DNA of 64,000 nucleotides from Hydractinia symbiolongicarpus (Eukaryota > Cnidaria > Hydrozoa > Anthoathecata > Hydractiniidae). Position numbers and translations under genes: made by a program. Location of the stretch: the NCBI RefSeq assembly GCF_029227915.1, contig NC_079876.1, forward strand, positions 33,029,828 through 33,093,827. Direction: 5' to 3'. The notes beneath the pieces are model-generated. The model was not told where the DNA came from, searched no databases, and was given only the letters and a program-made list of their open reading frames with translations. Every line of letters begins with the position of its first letter. The first letter of the stretch is position 1. Shown piece by piece: positions 50,861 to 62,420 of this stretch.

Positions 50861-53800
50861 AATTATTTTTTCACCACTAAAACGCATGAGACTTGTAGTT
50901 TTCAAAAATGTTTTCATTTTTGATGAGACGCTGAATAAAAGAAGTTTAATCGCCGGCAAACGAAAACCCGCCATTTCCCGTAAACCCCGGACTCGACCGG
51001 TATAGTCAAAAGTATACAAAGAAAGTACCCAGGGAGTAAACTCATTTCCCGAACGATTTTTTATATTATTTTTTTACCACTAAACGCATGAGACTTGTAG
51101 TTTTCAAAAATATTTTCATATTTGATGGGACGCTGAATAAAAGAAGTTTAATCGCCGGCAAACGAAAATCCGCGATTTCCTGTAAATCCCGGACTCGGCC
51201 CGTATAATCAAAAGTATACAAAGAAAGTACCCAGGGAGTAAACTCATTTCCCGAACGATTTTTTAAATTTTTTTTCACCACTAAAACGCATGAGACTTGT
51301 AGTTTTCAAAAATGTTTTCATTTTTGATGAGACGCTTAATGAAAGAAGTTTAATCGCTGGAAAACGAAAACCCGCGATTTCTCGTAAATCCCGGGCTTGG
51401 CCCGTATAGTCGAATGTATACAAAGAAAGTACCATGTGAGTAAACTCGTTTCCAGAACGATTTTTTAAATTATTTTTTCACCACTAAAATGCATAAGACT
51501 TGTAGTTTTTAAAAATGTTTTCATTTTTGATGAAACGCTGAATAAAAGCAGTTTAATCGCCGGTAAACGAAAACCCGCCATTTCCCGTAAACCCCGGACT
51601 CGGCCCGTATAGTCAAAAGTATACAAAGAAATTACCCAGGGAGTAAACTCATTTTCCGAACGATTTTTTAAATTCTTTTCTCACAACTACAACGCATGAG
51701 ACTTGTAGTTTTTAAAAATGTTTTCATTTTTGATGAGACGCTGAATAAAAGAAGTTTAATCGTCGGCAAACGAAAACCCGCCATTTCCCGTAAACCCCGG
51801 ACTCGGCCGTATAGTCAAAAGTATACAAAGAAAGTACCCAGGGAGTAACCTCATTTTCCGAACGATTTTTTAAATTATTTTTTCACCACTACAACGCATG
51901 AGACTTGTTGTTTTCAAAAATGTTTTCATTTTTGATGAGACGGTTAATGAAAGAAGTTTAATCGCCGGCAATCGAAAACCCGCGATTTCCCGTAAATCCC
52001 GGGCTTGGCCCGTATAGTCGAATGTATACAAAGAAAGTACCCTGTGAGTAAACTCATTTCCCGAACGATTTTTTAAATTATTTTTTCACCACTAAAACGC
52101 ATGAGACTTGTAGTTTTCAGAAATGTTTTCATTTTTGATGAGACGCTTAATGAAAGTGGTTTAATCGCCAGCAAACGAAAACCCGCGATTTCCCGTAAAT
52201 CCCGGGCTTGGCCCGTATAGTCGAATGTATGCAAAGAAAGTACCCTGTGAGTAAACTCATTTCCAAAGCGATTTTTTAAATTATCTTTTCACCCCTAAAA
52301 CGCATGAGACTTGTAGTTTTCAAAAATGTTTTCATTTTTGATGAGACGCTAAATAAAAGAAGTTTAATCGCCGGCAAACGAAAACCCGCCATTTCCCGTA
52401 AACCCCGGACTCGACCGGTATAGTCAAAAGTATACAAAGAAAGTACCCAGGGAGTAAACTCATTTCTCGAACGATTTTTTATATTTTTTTTTTTTACCAC
52501 TAAACGCATGAGACTTGTAGTTTTCAAAAATATTTTCATATTTGATTGGACGCTGAATAAAAGAAGTTTAATCGCCGGCAAACGACAATCCGCGATTTCC
52601 CGTAAATCCCGGACTCGGCCCGTATAATCAAAAGTATACAAAGAAAGTACCCTGGGAGTAAACTCATTTCCCGAACGATTTTTTAAATTATTTTTTCACC
52701 ACTAAAACGCATGAGACTTGTAGTTTTCAAAAATATTTTCATTTTTCATGAGACGTTTAATGAAGAGGTTTAATCGCCGGCAAACGAAATCCCGCGTTTT
52801 CCCGTAAATCCGGGGCTTGGCCCGTATAGTCGAATGTATACAAAGAAAGTACCCAGGGAGTAAACTCATTTCCCGAACGGTTTTTTAAATTTTTTTTTCA
52901 CCACTAAAACGCATGAGACTTGTAGTTTTTAAAAATGTTTTCATTTTTGATGAGACGCTTAATGAAAGAGGTTTAATCGCCGGAAAACGAAAACCCGCGA
53001 TTTCCCGTAAATCCCGGGCTTGGCCCGTATAGTCGAATGTATACAAAGAAAGTACCATGTGAGTAATTTCGTTTCCAGAACGATTTTTTAAATTATTTTT
53101 TCACCACTTAAATGCATAAGACTTGTAGTTTTCAAAAATGTTTTCATTTTTGATGAGACGCTGAATAAAAGCAGTTTAATCGCCGGTAAACGAAAACCCG
53201 CCATTTCCCGTAAACCCCGGACCCGGCCCGTATAGTCAAAAGTATACAAAGAAATTACCCAGGGAGTAAACTCATTTTCCGAACGATTTTTTAAATTATT
53301 TTCTCACCACTACAACGCATGAGACTTGTAGTTTTTTAAAATGTTTTCATTTTTGATGAGACGCTGAATAAAAGAAGTTTAATCGCCGGCAAACGAAAAC
53401 CCGCCATTTCTTGTAAACCCCGGACTCGGCCCGTATAGTCAAAAGTTTACAAAGAAAGTACCCAGGGAGTAAACTCATTTTCCGAACGATTTTTTAAATT
53501 ATTTTTTCACCACTACAACGCGTAAGACTTGTAGTTTTCAAAACTGTTTTCATTTTTGATGAGACGCTTGATGAAAGAGGTTTAATCACCGGCAAACGAA
53601 ATCCCGCGATTTCCCGTAAATACCGGGCTTGGCCCGTATAGTCGAATGTATACAAAGAAAGTACCCAGGGAGTAAACTCATTTCCCGAACGAATTTTTAA
53701 TTTTTTTTTTCACCACTAAAACGCATGAGACTTGTAGTTTTTAAAAATGTTTTCATTTTTGATGAGACGCTGAATAAAAGAAGTTTAATCGCCGGCAAAA

Positions 53801-56800
53801 GAAAACCCGCGATTTCCCGGAAATCCCGGACTCGGCCCGTATAGTTAAAAGTATACAAGGAAAGTACCCAGTAAGTAAACTCATTTCGCGAACGAATTTT
53901 TAAATTATTTTTTCACCACTAAAACACATGAGACTTGTAGTTTTCAAAAATGTTTTCATTTTTGATGAGACGGTTAATGAAAGAAGTTTAATCGCCGGCA
54001 ATCGAAAACCCGCGATTTCCCGTAAATCCCAGGCTTGGCCCGTATAGTCGAATGTATACAAAGAAAGTACCCTGTGAGTAAACTCATTTCCCGAACGATT
54101 TTTTAAATTATTTTTTCACCACTAAAACGCATGAGACTTGTAGTTTTCAGAAATGTTTTCATTTTTGATAAGACGCTTAATGAAAGTGGTTTAATCGCCA
54201 GCAAACGAAAACCCGCGATTTCCCGTAAATCCCGGGCTTGGCCCGTATAGTCGAATGTATACAAAGAAAGTACCCTGTGAGTAAACTCATTTCCAAAACG
54301 ATTTTTTAAATTATCTTTTCACCACTAAAACGCATGAGACTTGTAGTTTTCAAAAATGTTTTCATTTTTGATGAGACGCTGAATAAAAGAAGTTTAATCG
54401 CCGGCAAACGAAAACCCGCCATTTCCCGTAAACCCCGGACTCGACCGGTATAGTCAAAAGTATACAAAGAAAGTACCCAGGGAGTAAACTCATTTCCCGA
54501 ACGATTTTTTATATTATTTTTTTACCACTAAACGTATGAGACTTGTAGTTTTCAAAAATATTTTCATATTTGATGGGACGCTGAATAAAAGAAGTTTAAT
54601 CGCCGGCAAACGAAAATCCGCGATTTCCTGTAAATCCCGGACTCGGCCCGTATAATCAAAAGTATACAAAGAAAGTACCCAGGGAGTAAACTCATTTCCC
54701 GCACGATTTTTTAAATTTTTTTTTCACCACTAAAACGCATCAGACTTGTAGTTTTCAAAAATGTTTTCATTTTTGATGAGACGCTTAATGAAAGAAGTTT
54801 AATCGCTGGAAAACGAAAACCCGCGATTTCTCGTAAATCCCGGGCTTGGCCCGTATAGTCTAATGTATACAAAGAAAGTACCATGTGAGTAAACTCGTTT
54901 CCAGAACGATTTTTTAAATTATTTTTTCACCACTAAAATGCATAAGACTTGTAGTTTTTAAAAATGTTTTCATTTTTGATGAAACGCTGAATAAAAGCAG
55001 TTTAATCGCCGGTAAACGAAAACCAGCCATTTCCCGTAAACCCCGGACTCGGCCCGTATAGTCAAAAGTATACAAAGAAATTACCCAGGGAGTAAACTCA
55101 TTTTCCGAACGATTTTATAAATTCTTTTCTCACAACTACAACGCATGAGACTTGTAGTTTTTAAAAATGTTTTCATTTTTGATGAGACGCTGAATAAAAG
55201 AAGTTTAATCGTCGGCAAACGAAAACCCGCCATTTCCCGTAAACCCCGGACTCGGCCGTATAGTCAAAAGTATACAAAGAAAGTACCCAGGGAGTAACCT
55301 CATTTTCCGAACGATTTTTTAAATTATTTTTTCACCACTACAACGCATGAGACTTGTAGTTTTCAAAAATGTTTTCATTTTTGATGAGACGGTTAATGAA
55401 AGAAGTTTAATCGCCGGCAATCGAAAACCCGCGATTTCCCGTAAATCCCGGGCTTGGCCCGTATAGTCGAATGTATACAAAGAAAGTACCCTGTGAGTAA
55501 ACTCATTTCCCGAACGATTTTTTAAATTATTTTTTCACCACTAAAACGCATGAGACTTGTAGTTTTCAGAAATGTTTTCATTTTTGATGAGACGCTTAAT
55601 GAAAGTGGTTTAATCCCCAGCAAACGAAAACCCGCGATTTCCCGTAAATCCCGGGCTTGGCCCGTATAGTCGAATGTATACAAAGAAAGTACCCTGTGAG
55701 TAAACTCATTTCCAAAGCGATTTTTTAAATTATCTTTTCACCACTAAAACGCATGAGACTTGTAGTTTTCAAAAATGTTTTCATTTTTGATGAGACGCTA
55801 AATAAAAGAAGTTTAATCGCCGGCAAACGAAAACCCGCCATTTCCCGTAAACCCCGGACTCGACCGGTATAGTCAAAAGTATACAAAGAAAGTACCCAGG
55901 GAGTAAACTCATTTCTCGAACGATTTTTTATATTTTTTTTTTTTACCACTAAACGCATGAGACTTGTAGTTTTCAAAAATATTTTCATATTTGATTGGAC
56001 GCTGAATAAAAGAAGTTTAATCGCCGGGAAACGACAATCCGCGATTTCCCGTAAATCCCGGACTCGGCCCGTATAATCAAAAGTATACAAAGAAAGTACC
56101 CTGGGAGTAAACTCATTTCCCGAACGATTTTTTAAATTATTTTTTCACCACTAAAACGCATGAGACTTGTAGTTTTCAAAAATATTTTATTTTTTGATGA
56201 GACGTTTAATGAAAGAGGTTTAATCGCCGGCAAACGAAATCCCGCGTTTTCCCGTAAATCCGGTGCTTGGCCCGTATAGTCGAATGTATACAAAGAAAGT
56301 ACCCAGGGAGTAAACTCATTTCCCGAACGGTTTTTTAAATTTTTTTTTCACTACTAAAACGCATGAGACTTGTAGTTTTTAAAAATGTTTTCATTTTTGA
56401 TGAGACGCTTAATGAAAGAGGTTTAATCGCCGGAAAACGAAAACCCGCGATTTCCCGTAAATCCCGGGCTTGGCCCGTATAGTCGAATGTATACAAAGAA
56501 AGTACCATGTGAGTAAACTCGTTTCCAGAACGATTTTTTAAATTATTTTTTCACCACTTAAATGCATAAGACTTGTAGTTTTCAAAAATGTTTTCATTTT
56601 TGATGAGACGCTGAATAAAAGCAGTTTAATCGCCGGTAAACGAAAACCCGCCATTTCCCGTAAACCCCGGACTCGGCCCGTATAGTCAAAAGTATACAAA
56701 GAAATTACCCAGGCAGTAAACTCATTTTCCGAACGATTTTTTTAATTATTTTCTCACCACTACAACGCATGAGACTTTTAGTTTTTTAAAATGTTTTCAT

Positions 56801-57160
56801 TTTTGATGAGACGCTGAATAAAAGAAGTTTAATCGCCGGCAAACGAAAACCCGCCATTTCTTGTAAACCCCGGACTCGGCCCGTATAGTCAAAAGTATAC
56901 AAAGAAAGTACCCAGGGAGTAAACTCATTTTCCGAACGATTTTTTAAATTATTTTTTCACCACTACAACGCATGAGACTTGTAGTTTTCAAAACTGTTTT
57001 CATTTTTGATGAGACGCTTAATGAAAGAGGTTTAATCGCCGGCAAACGAAATCCCGCGATTTCCCGTAAATACCGGGCTTGGCCCGTATAGTCGAATGTA
57101 TACAAAGAAAGTACCCAGGGAGTAAACTCATTTCCCGAACGAATTTTTAATTTTTTTTTC
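50861..57160. repeat. 17-monomer HOR, 3,449-bp period, two copies (second truncated)
   Basis: Copy 1 is about 50,870-54,318 and copy 2 about 54,319-57,160. The ACTCGACCGG unit lies at 50,991 and 54,439, and the open CCAAAGCG/CTAAATAAAAG stretch at 52,276 and 55,725. The same order follows: GAAAATCCG, CTGGAAAACG, CATGTGAG, CCGGTAAACG, TCGTCGGC, GAGTAACCTC, CAGAAATG, T-run/GACAATCC, CATGTGAG, CTTGTAAACC and AAATACCGGG. Copy 2 ends near CACCAGTAACGCGTGAG at about 57,165. It uses the same monomer vocabulary as 14.6-46.3 kb. Confidence 0.85.
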
Positions 57161-58429
57161 ACCAGTAACGCGTGAGACTTGTAGTTTTCAGAAATGTTTT
57201 CATTTTTGATGAGACGTTTAATGAAAGTGGTTTAATCGCCAGCAACCGAAAACCCGCGATTTCCCGTAAATCCCGGGCTTGGCCCGTATAGTCGAATTTA
57301 TACAAAGAAAGTACCCTGTGAGTAAACTCATTTCCAAAACGATTTTTTAAATTATCTTTTCACCACTAAAACGCATGAAATTTGTAGTTTTCAAAAATGT
57401 TTTCATTTTTGATGAGACGCTGAATAAAAGAAGTTTAATCGCCGGCAAACGAAAACCCGCCATTTCCCGTAAACTCCGGACTCGACCGGTATAGTCAAAA
57501 GTATACAAAGAAAGTACCCAGGGAGTAAACTCATCTCCCGAACGATTTTTTAAATTATTTTTTCACCACTAAAACGCATGAGACTTGTAGTATTTAAAAA
57601 TATTTTCATTTTTGATGAGACGCTTAATGAAAGAGGTTTAATCGCCGGCAAACGAAATCCCGCATTTTGCCGTAAATCCGGGGCTTGGCCCGTATAGTCG
57701 AATGTATACAAAGAAAGTACCCAGGGAGTAAACTCATTTCCCGAACGATTTTTTAAATTTTTTTTCACCACTAAAACGCATAAAACTTGTAGTTTTCAAA
57801 AATGTTTTCATTTTTGATGAGACGCTTAATGAAAGAGGTTTAATCGCCGGAAAACGAAAACCCGCGATTTCACGTAAATCCCAGGCTTGGCCCGTATAGT
57901 CGAATGTATACAAAGAAAGTATCCTGTGAGTAAACTCGTTTCCAGAACGATTTTTTAAATTATTTTTTCACCACTAAAATGCATAAGACTTGTAGTTTTT
58001 AAAAATGTTTTCATTTTTGATGAAACGCTGAATAAAAGAAGTTTAATCGCCGGCAAACGAAAACCCGCGATTTCCCGTAAATCCCGGCTTGGCCCGTATA
58101 GTCAAAAGTATACAAAGAAAGTACCCAGGGAGTAAACTCATTTCCCGAACGATTTTTTAAATTATTTTTTTACCACTAAAACGCATGAGACTTGTAGTTT
58201 TCAAAAATGTTTTCATTTTTGATGAGACGCTGAATAAAAGCAGTTTAATTGCCGGCAAACGAAAACCCGCGACTTCCCGTAAATCCCGGACTCGGTCCGT
58301 ATAGTCAAAAGTATACAAAGAAAGTACCCAGGGAGTAAACTCATTTCCAGAACGATTTTTTAAATTATTTTTTCACCACTAAAACGCATGAGACTTGTAG
58401 TTTTCAAAAATGTTTTCATTTTTGATGAG
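57161..58429. repeat. Transitional monomers
   Basis: About six monomers with no clean HOR partner. They include an ACTCCGGACTCGACCGG unit not followed by the usual T-run unit, a GCATTTTGCCG unit, the hybrid AAATCCCGGCTTGG unit near 58,086, and a TCGGTCCG/TTTCCAGAACG unit near 58,245-58,350. The last is monomer f of the following six-variant repeat. Confidence 0.75.
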
Positions 58430-61400
58430 ACGCTGAATAAAAGAAGTTTAATCGCCGGGAAACGAAAACCTGCGATTTCCCATAAATCCCGGACTCGGCC
58501 CGTATAGTCAAAAGTATACAAAGAAAGTACCCAGGGAGTAAACTCATTTCCCGAACGATTATTTAAATTATTATTTCACCACTAAAGCCCATGAGACTTG
58601 TAGTTTTTAAAAATGTTTTCATTTTTGATGAGACGCTGAATAAAAGAAGTTTAATCGCCGGCAAACGAAAACCCGCGATTTCCCGTAAATCCCGGACTCG
58701 GCCCGTATAGTCAAAAGTATACAAGGAAAGTACGCAGTGAGTAAACTCATTTCCCGAACGAATTTTTAAATTATTTTTTCACCACTAAAACGCATGAGAC
58801 TTGTAGTTTTTAGAAATGTTTTCATTTTTGATGAGACGCTTAATGAAAGTGGTTTACTCGCCGGCAAACGAAAACCCGCGATTTCCCGTAAATCACGGGC
58901 TTGGCCCGTATAGTCGAATGTATACAAAGAAAGTACCATGTGCGTAAACTCATTTCCAAAATGATTTTTTAAATTATCTTTTCACCACTAAAACGCTTGA
59001 GACTTGTAGTTTTCAAAAATGTTTTCATTTCTGATGAGACGCTGAATAAAAGAAGTTTAATCGCCGGCAAACGAAAACCCGCCATTTCCCGTAAACCCCG
59101 GACTCGGCCCGCATAGTCAAAAGTATACAAAGAAAGTACCCAGGGAGTAAACTCATTTCCCGAACGATTTTTAAATTATTTTTTCACCACTAAAACGCAT
59201 GAGACTTGTAGTTTTCAAAAATGTTTTCATTTTTGATGAGACGCTGAATAAAAGAAGTTTAATCGCGGGCAAACGAAAACCTGCGATTTTCAGTAAATCC
59301 CGGACTCGGCCGGTATAGTCAAAAGTATACAAAGAAAGTACCCAGGGAGTAAACTCATTTCCCGAACGATTTTTTAAATTATTATTTCACCACTAAAGCC
59401 CATGAGACTTGTAGTATTTAAAAATATTTTCATTTTTGATGAGACGCTGAATAAAAGAAGTTTAATCGCCGGGAAACGAAAACCTGCGATTTCCCGTAAA
59501 TCCCGGACTCGGCCCGTATAGTCAAAAGTATACAAAGAAAGTACCCAGGGAGTAAACTCATTTCCCAAACGATTACTTAAATTATTATTTCACCACTAAA
59601 GCCCATGAGACTTGTAGTTTTTAAAAATGTTTTCATTTTTGATGAGACGCTGAATAAAAGAAGTTTAATCGCCGGCAAACGAAAACCCGCGATTTCCCGT
59701 AAATCCCGGACTCGGCCCGTATAGTCAAAAGTATACAAGGAAAGTACGCAGTGAGTAAACTCATTTCCCGAACGAATTTTTAAATTATTTTTTCACCACT
59801 AAAACGCATGAGACTTGTAGTTTTTAGAAATGTTTTCATTTTTGATGAGACGCTTAATGAAAGTGGTTTACTCGCCGGCAAACGAAAACCCGCGATTTCC
59901 CGTAAATCACGGGCTTGGCCCGTATAGTCGAATGTATACAAAGAAAGTACCATGTGCGTAAACTCATTTCCAAAACGATTTTTTAAATTATTTTTTCACC
60001 ACTAAAACGCATGAGACTTGTAGTTTTCAAAAATGTTTTCATTTTTGATGAGACGCTGAATAAAAGAAGTTTAATCGCGGGCAAACGAAAACCTGCGATT
60101 TTCAGTAAATCCCGGACTCGGCCGGTATAGTCAAAAGTATACAAAGAAAGTACCCAGGGAGTAAACTCATTTCCCGAACGATTTTTTAAATTATTATTTC
60201 ACCACTAAAGCCCATGAGACTTGTAGTATTTAAAAATATTTTCATTTTTGATGAGACGCTGAATAAAAGCAGTTTAATCGCCGGCAAACGAAAACCTGCG
60301 ATTTCCCGTAAATCCCGGACTCGGTCCGTATAGTCAAAAGTATACAAAGAAAGTACCCAGGGAGTAAACTCATTTCCAGAACGATTTTTTAAATTATTTT
60401 TTCACCACTAAAACGCATGAGACTTGTAGTTTTCAAAAATGTTTTCATTTTTGATGAGACGCTGAATAAAAGGAGTTTAATCGCCGGGAAACGAAAACCT
60501 GCGATTTCCCGTAAATCCCGGACTCGGCCCGTATAGTCAAAAGTATACAAAGAAAGTACCCAGGGAGTAAACTCATTTCCCAAACGATTACTTAAATTAT
60601 TATTTCACCACTAAAGCCCATGAGACTTGTAGTTTTTAAAAATGTTTTCATTTTTGATGAGACGCTGAATAAAAGAAGTTTAATCGCCGGCAAACGAAAA
60701 CCCGCGATTTCCCGTAAATCCCGGACTCGGCCCGTATAGTCAAAAGTATACAAGGAAAGTACGCAGTGAGTAAACTCATTTCCCGAACGAATTTTTAAAT
60801 TATTTTTTCACCACTAAAACGCATGAGACTTGTAGTTTTTAGAAATGTTTTCATTTTTGATGAGACGCTTAATGAAAGTGGTTTACTCGCCGGCAAACGA
60901 AAACCCGCGATTTCCCGTAAATCACGGGCTTGGCCCGTATAGTCGAATGTATACAAAGAAAGTACCATGTGCGTAAACTCATTTCCAAAACGATTTTTTA
61001 AATTATCTTTTCACCACTAAAACGCTTGAGACTTGTAGTTTTCAAAAATGTTTTCATTTCTGATGAGACGCTGAATAAAAGAAGTTTAATCGCCGGCAAA
61101 CGAAAACCCGCCATTTCCCGTAAACCCCGGACTCGGCCCGCATAGTCAAAAGTATACAAAGAAAGTACCCAGGGAGTAAACTCATTTCCCGAACGATTTT
61201 TTAAATTATTTTTTCACCACTAAAACGCATGAGACTTGTAGTTTTCAAAAATGTTTTCATTTTTGATGAGACGCTGAATAAAAGAAGTTTAATCGCGGGG
61301 AAACGAAAACCTGCGATTCTCAGTAAATCCCGGACTCGGCCGGTATAGTCAAAAGTATACAAAGAAAGTACCCAGGGTGTAAACTCATTTCCCGAACGAT

Positions 61401-62420
61401 TTTTTAAATTATTATTTCACCACTAAAGCCCATGAGACTTGTAGTATTTAAAAATATTTTCATTTTTGATGAGACGCTGAATAAAAGCAGTTTAATCGCC
61501 GGCAAACGAAAACCTGCGATTTCCCGTAAATCCCGGACTCGGTCCGTATAGTCAAAAGTATACAAAGAAAGTACCCAGGGAGTAAACTCATTTCCAGAAC
61601 GATTTTTTAAATTATTTTTTCACCACTAAAACGCATGAGACTTGTAGTTTTCAAAAATGTTTTCATTTTTGATGAGACGCTGAATAAAAGAAGTTTAATC
61701 GCCGGGAAACGAAAACCTGCGATTTCCCGTAAATCCCGGACTCGGCCCGTATAGTCAAAAGTATACAAAGAAAGTACCCAGGGAGTAAACTCATTTCCCA
61801 AACGATTATTTAAATTATTATTTCACCACTAAAGCCCATGAGACTTGTAGTTTTTAAAAATGTTTTCATTTTTGATGAGACGCTGAATAAAAGAAGTTTA
61901 ATCGCCGGCAAACGAAAACCCGCGATTTCTCGTAAATCCCGGACTCGGCCCGTATAGTCAAAAGTATACAAGGAAAGTACCCAGGGAGTAAACTCATTTC
62001 CCGAACGAATTTTTAAAATATTTTTTCACCACTAAAACGCATGAGACTTGTAGTTTTCAGAAATGTTTTCATTTTTGATGAGACGCTTAATGAAAGTGGT
62101 TTACTCGCCGGCAAACGAAAACCCGCGATTTCCCGTAAATCACGGGCTTGGCCCGTGTAGTCGAATGTATACAAAGAAAGTACCATGTGAGTAAACTCAT
62201 TTCCAAAACGATTTTTTAAATTATCTTTTCACCACTAAAACGCTTGAGACTTGTAGTTTTCAAAAATGTTTTCATTTTTGATGAGACGCTGAATAAAAGA
62301 AGTTTAATCGCCGGCAAACGAAAACCCGCCATTTCCCGTAAACCCAGGACTCGGCCCGCATAGTCAAAAGTATACAAAGAAAGTACCCAGGGAGTAAACT
62401 CATTTCCCGAACGATTTTTT
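58430..62420. repeat. Six-variant HOR (a-f) with copies lacking different members
   Basis: Variants by landmark: a, CGCCGGGAAACG with CGATTACTT or CGATTATTT; b, CAAGGAAAGTACGCAGTG; c, GGTTTACTCG with CACGGGCTTGG and ATGTGCGTAAAC; d, GCCCGCATAG; e, CGCGGGCAAACG or CGCGGGGAAACG with CAGTAAATCC and GGCCGGTATAG; f, TCGGTCCG with TTTCCAGAACG. Copy 1 (58,430-59,444) reads abcde, copy 2 (59,445-60,459) abcef, copy 3 (60,460-61,677) abcdef, and copy 4 starts abcd. GGTTTACTCG lies at 58,851, 59,865, 60,880 and 62,098, giving steps of 1,014, 1,015 and 1,218 bp. Confidence 0.88.
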
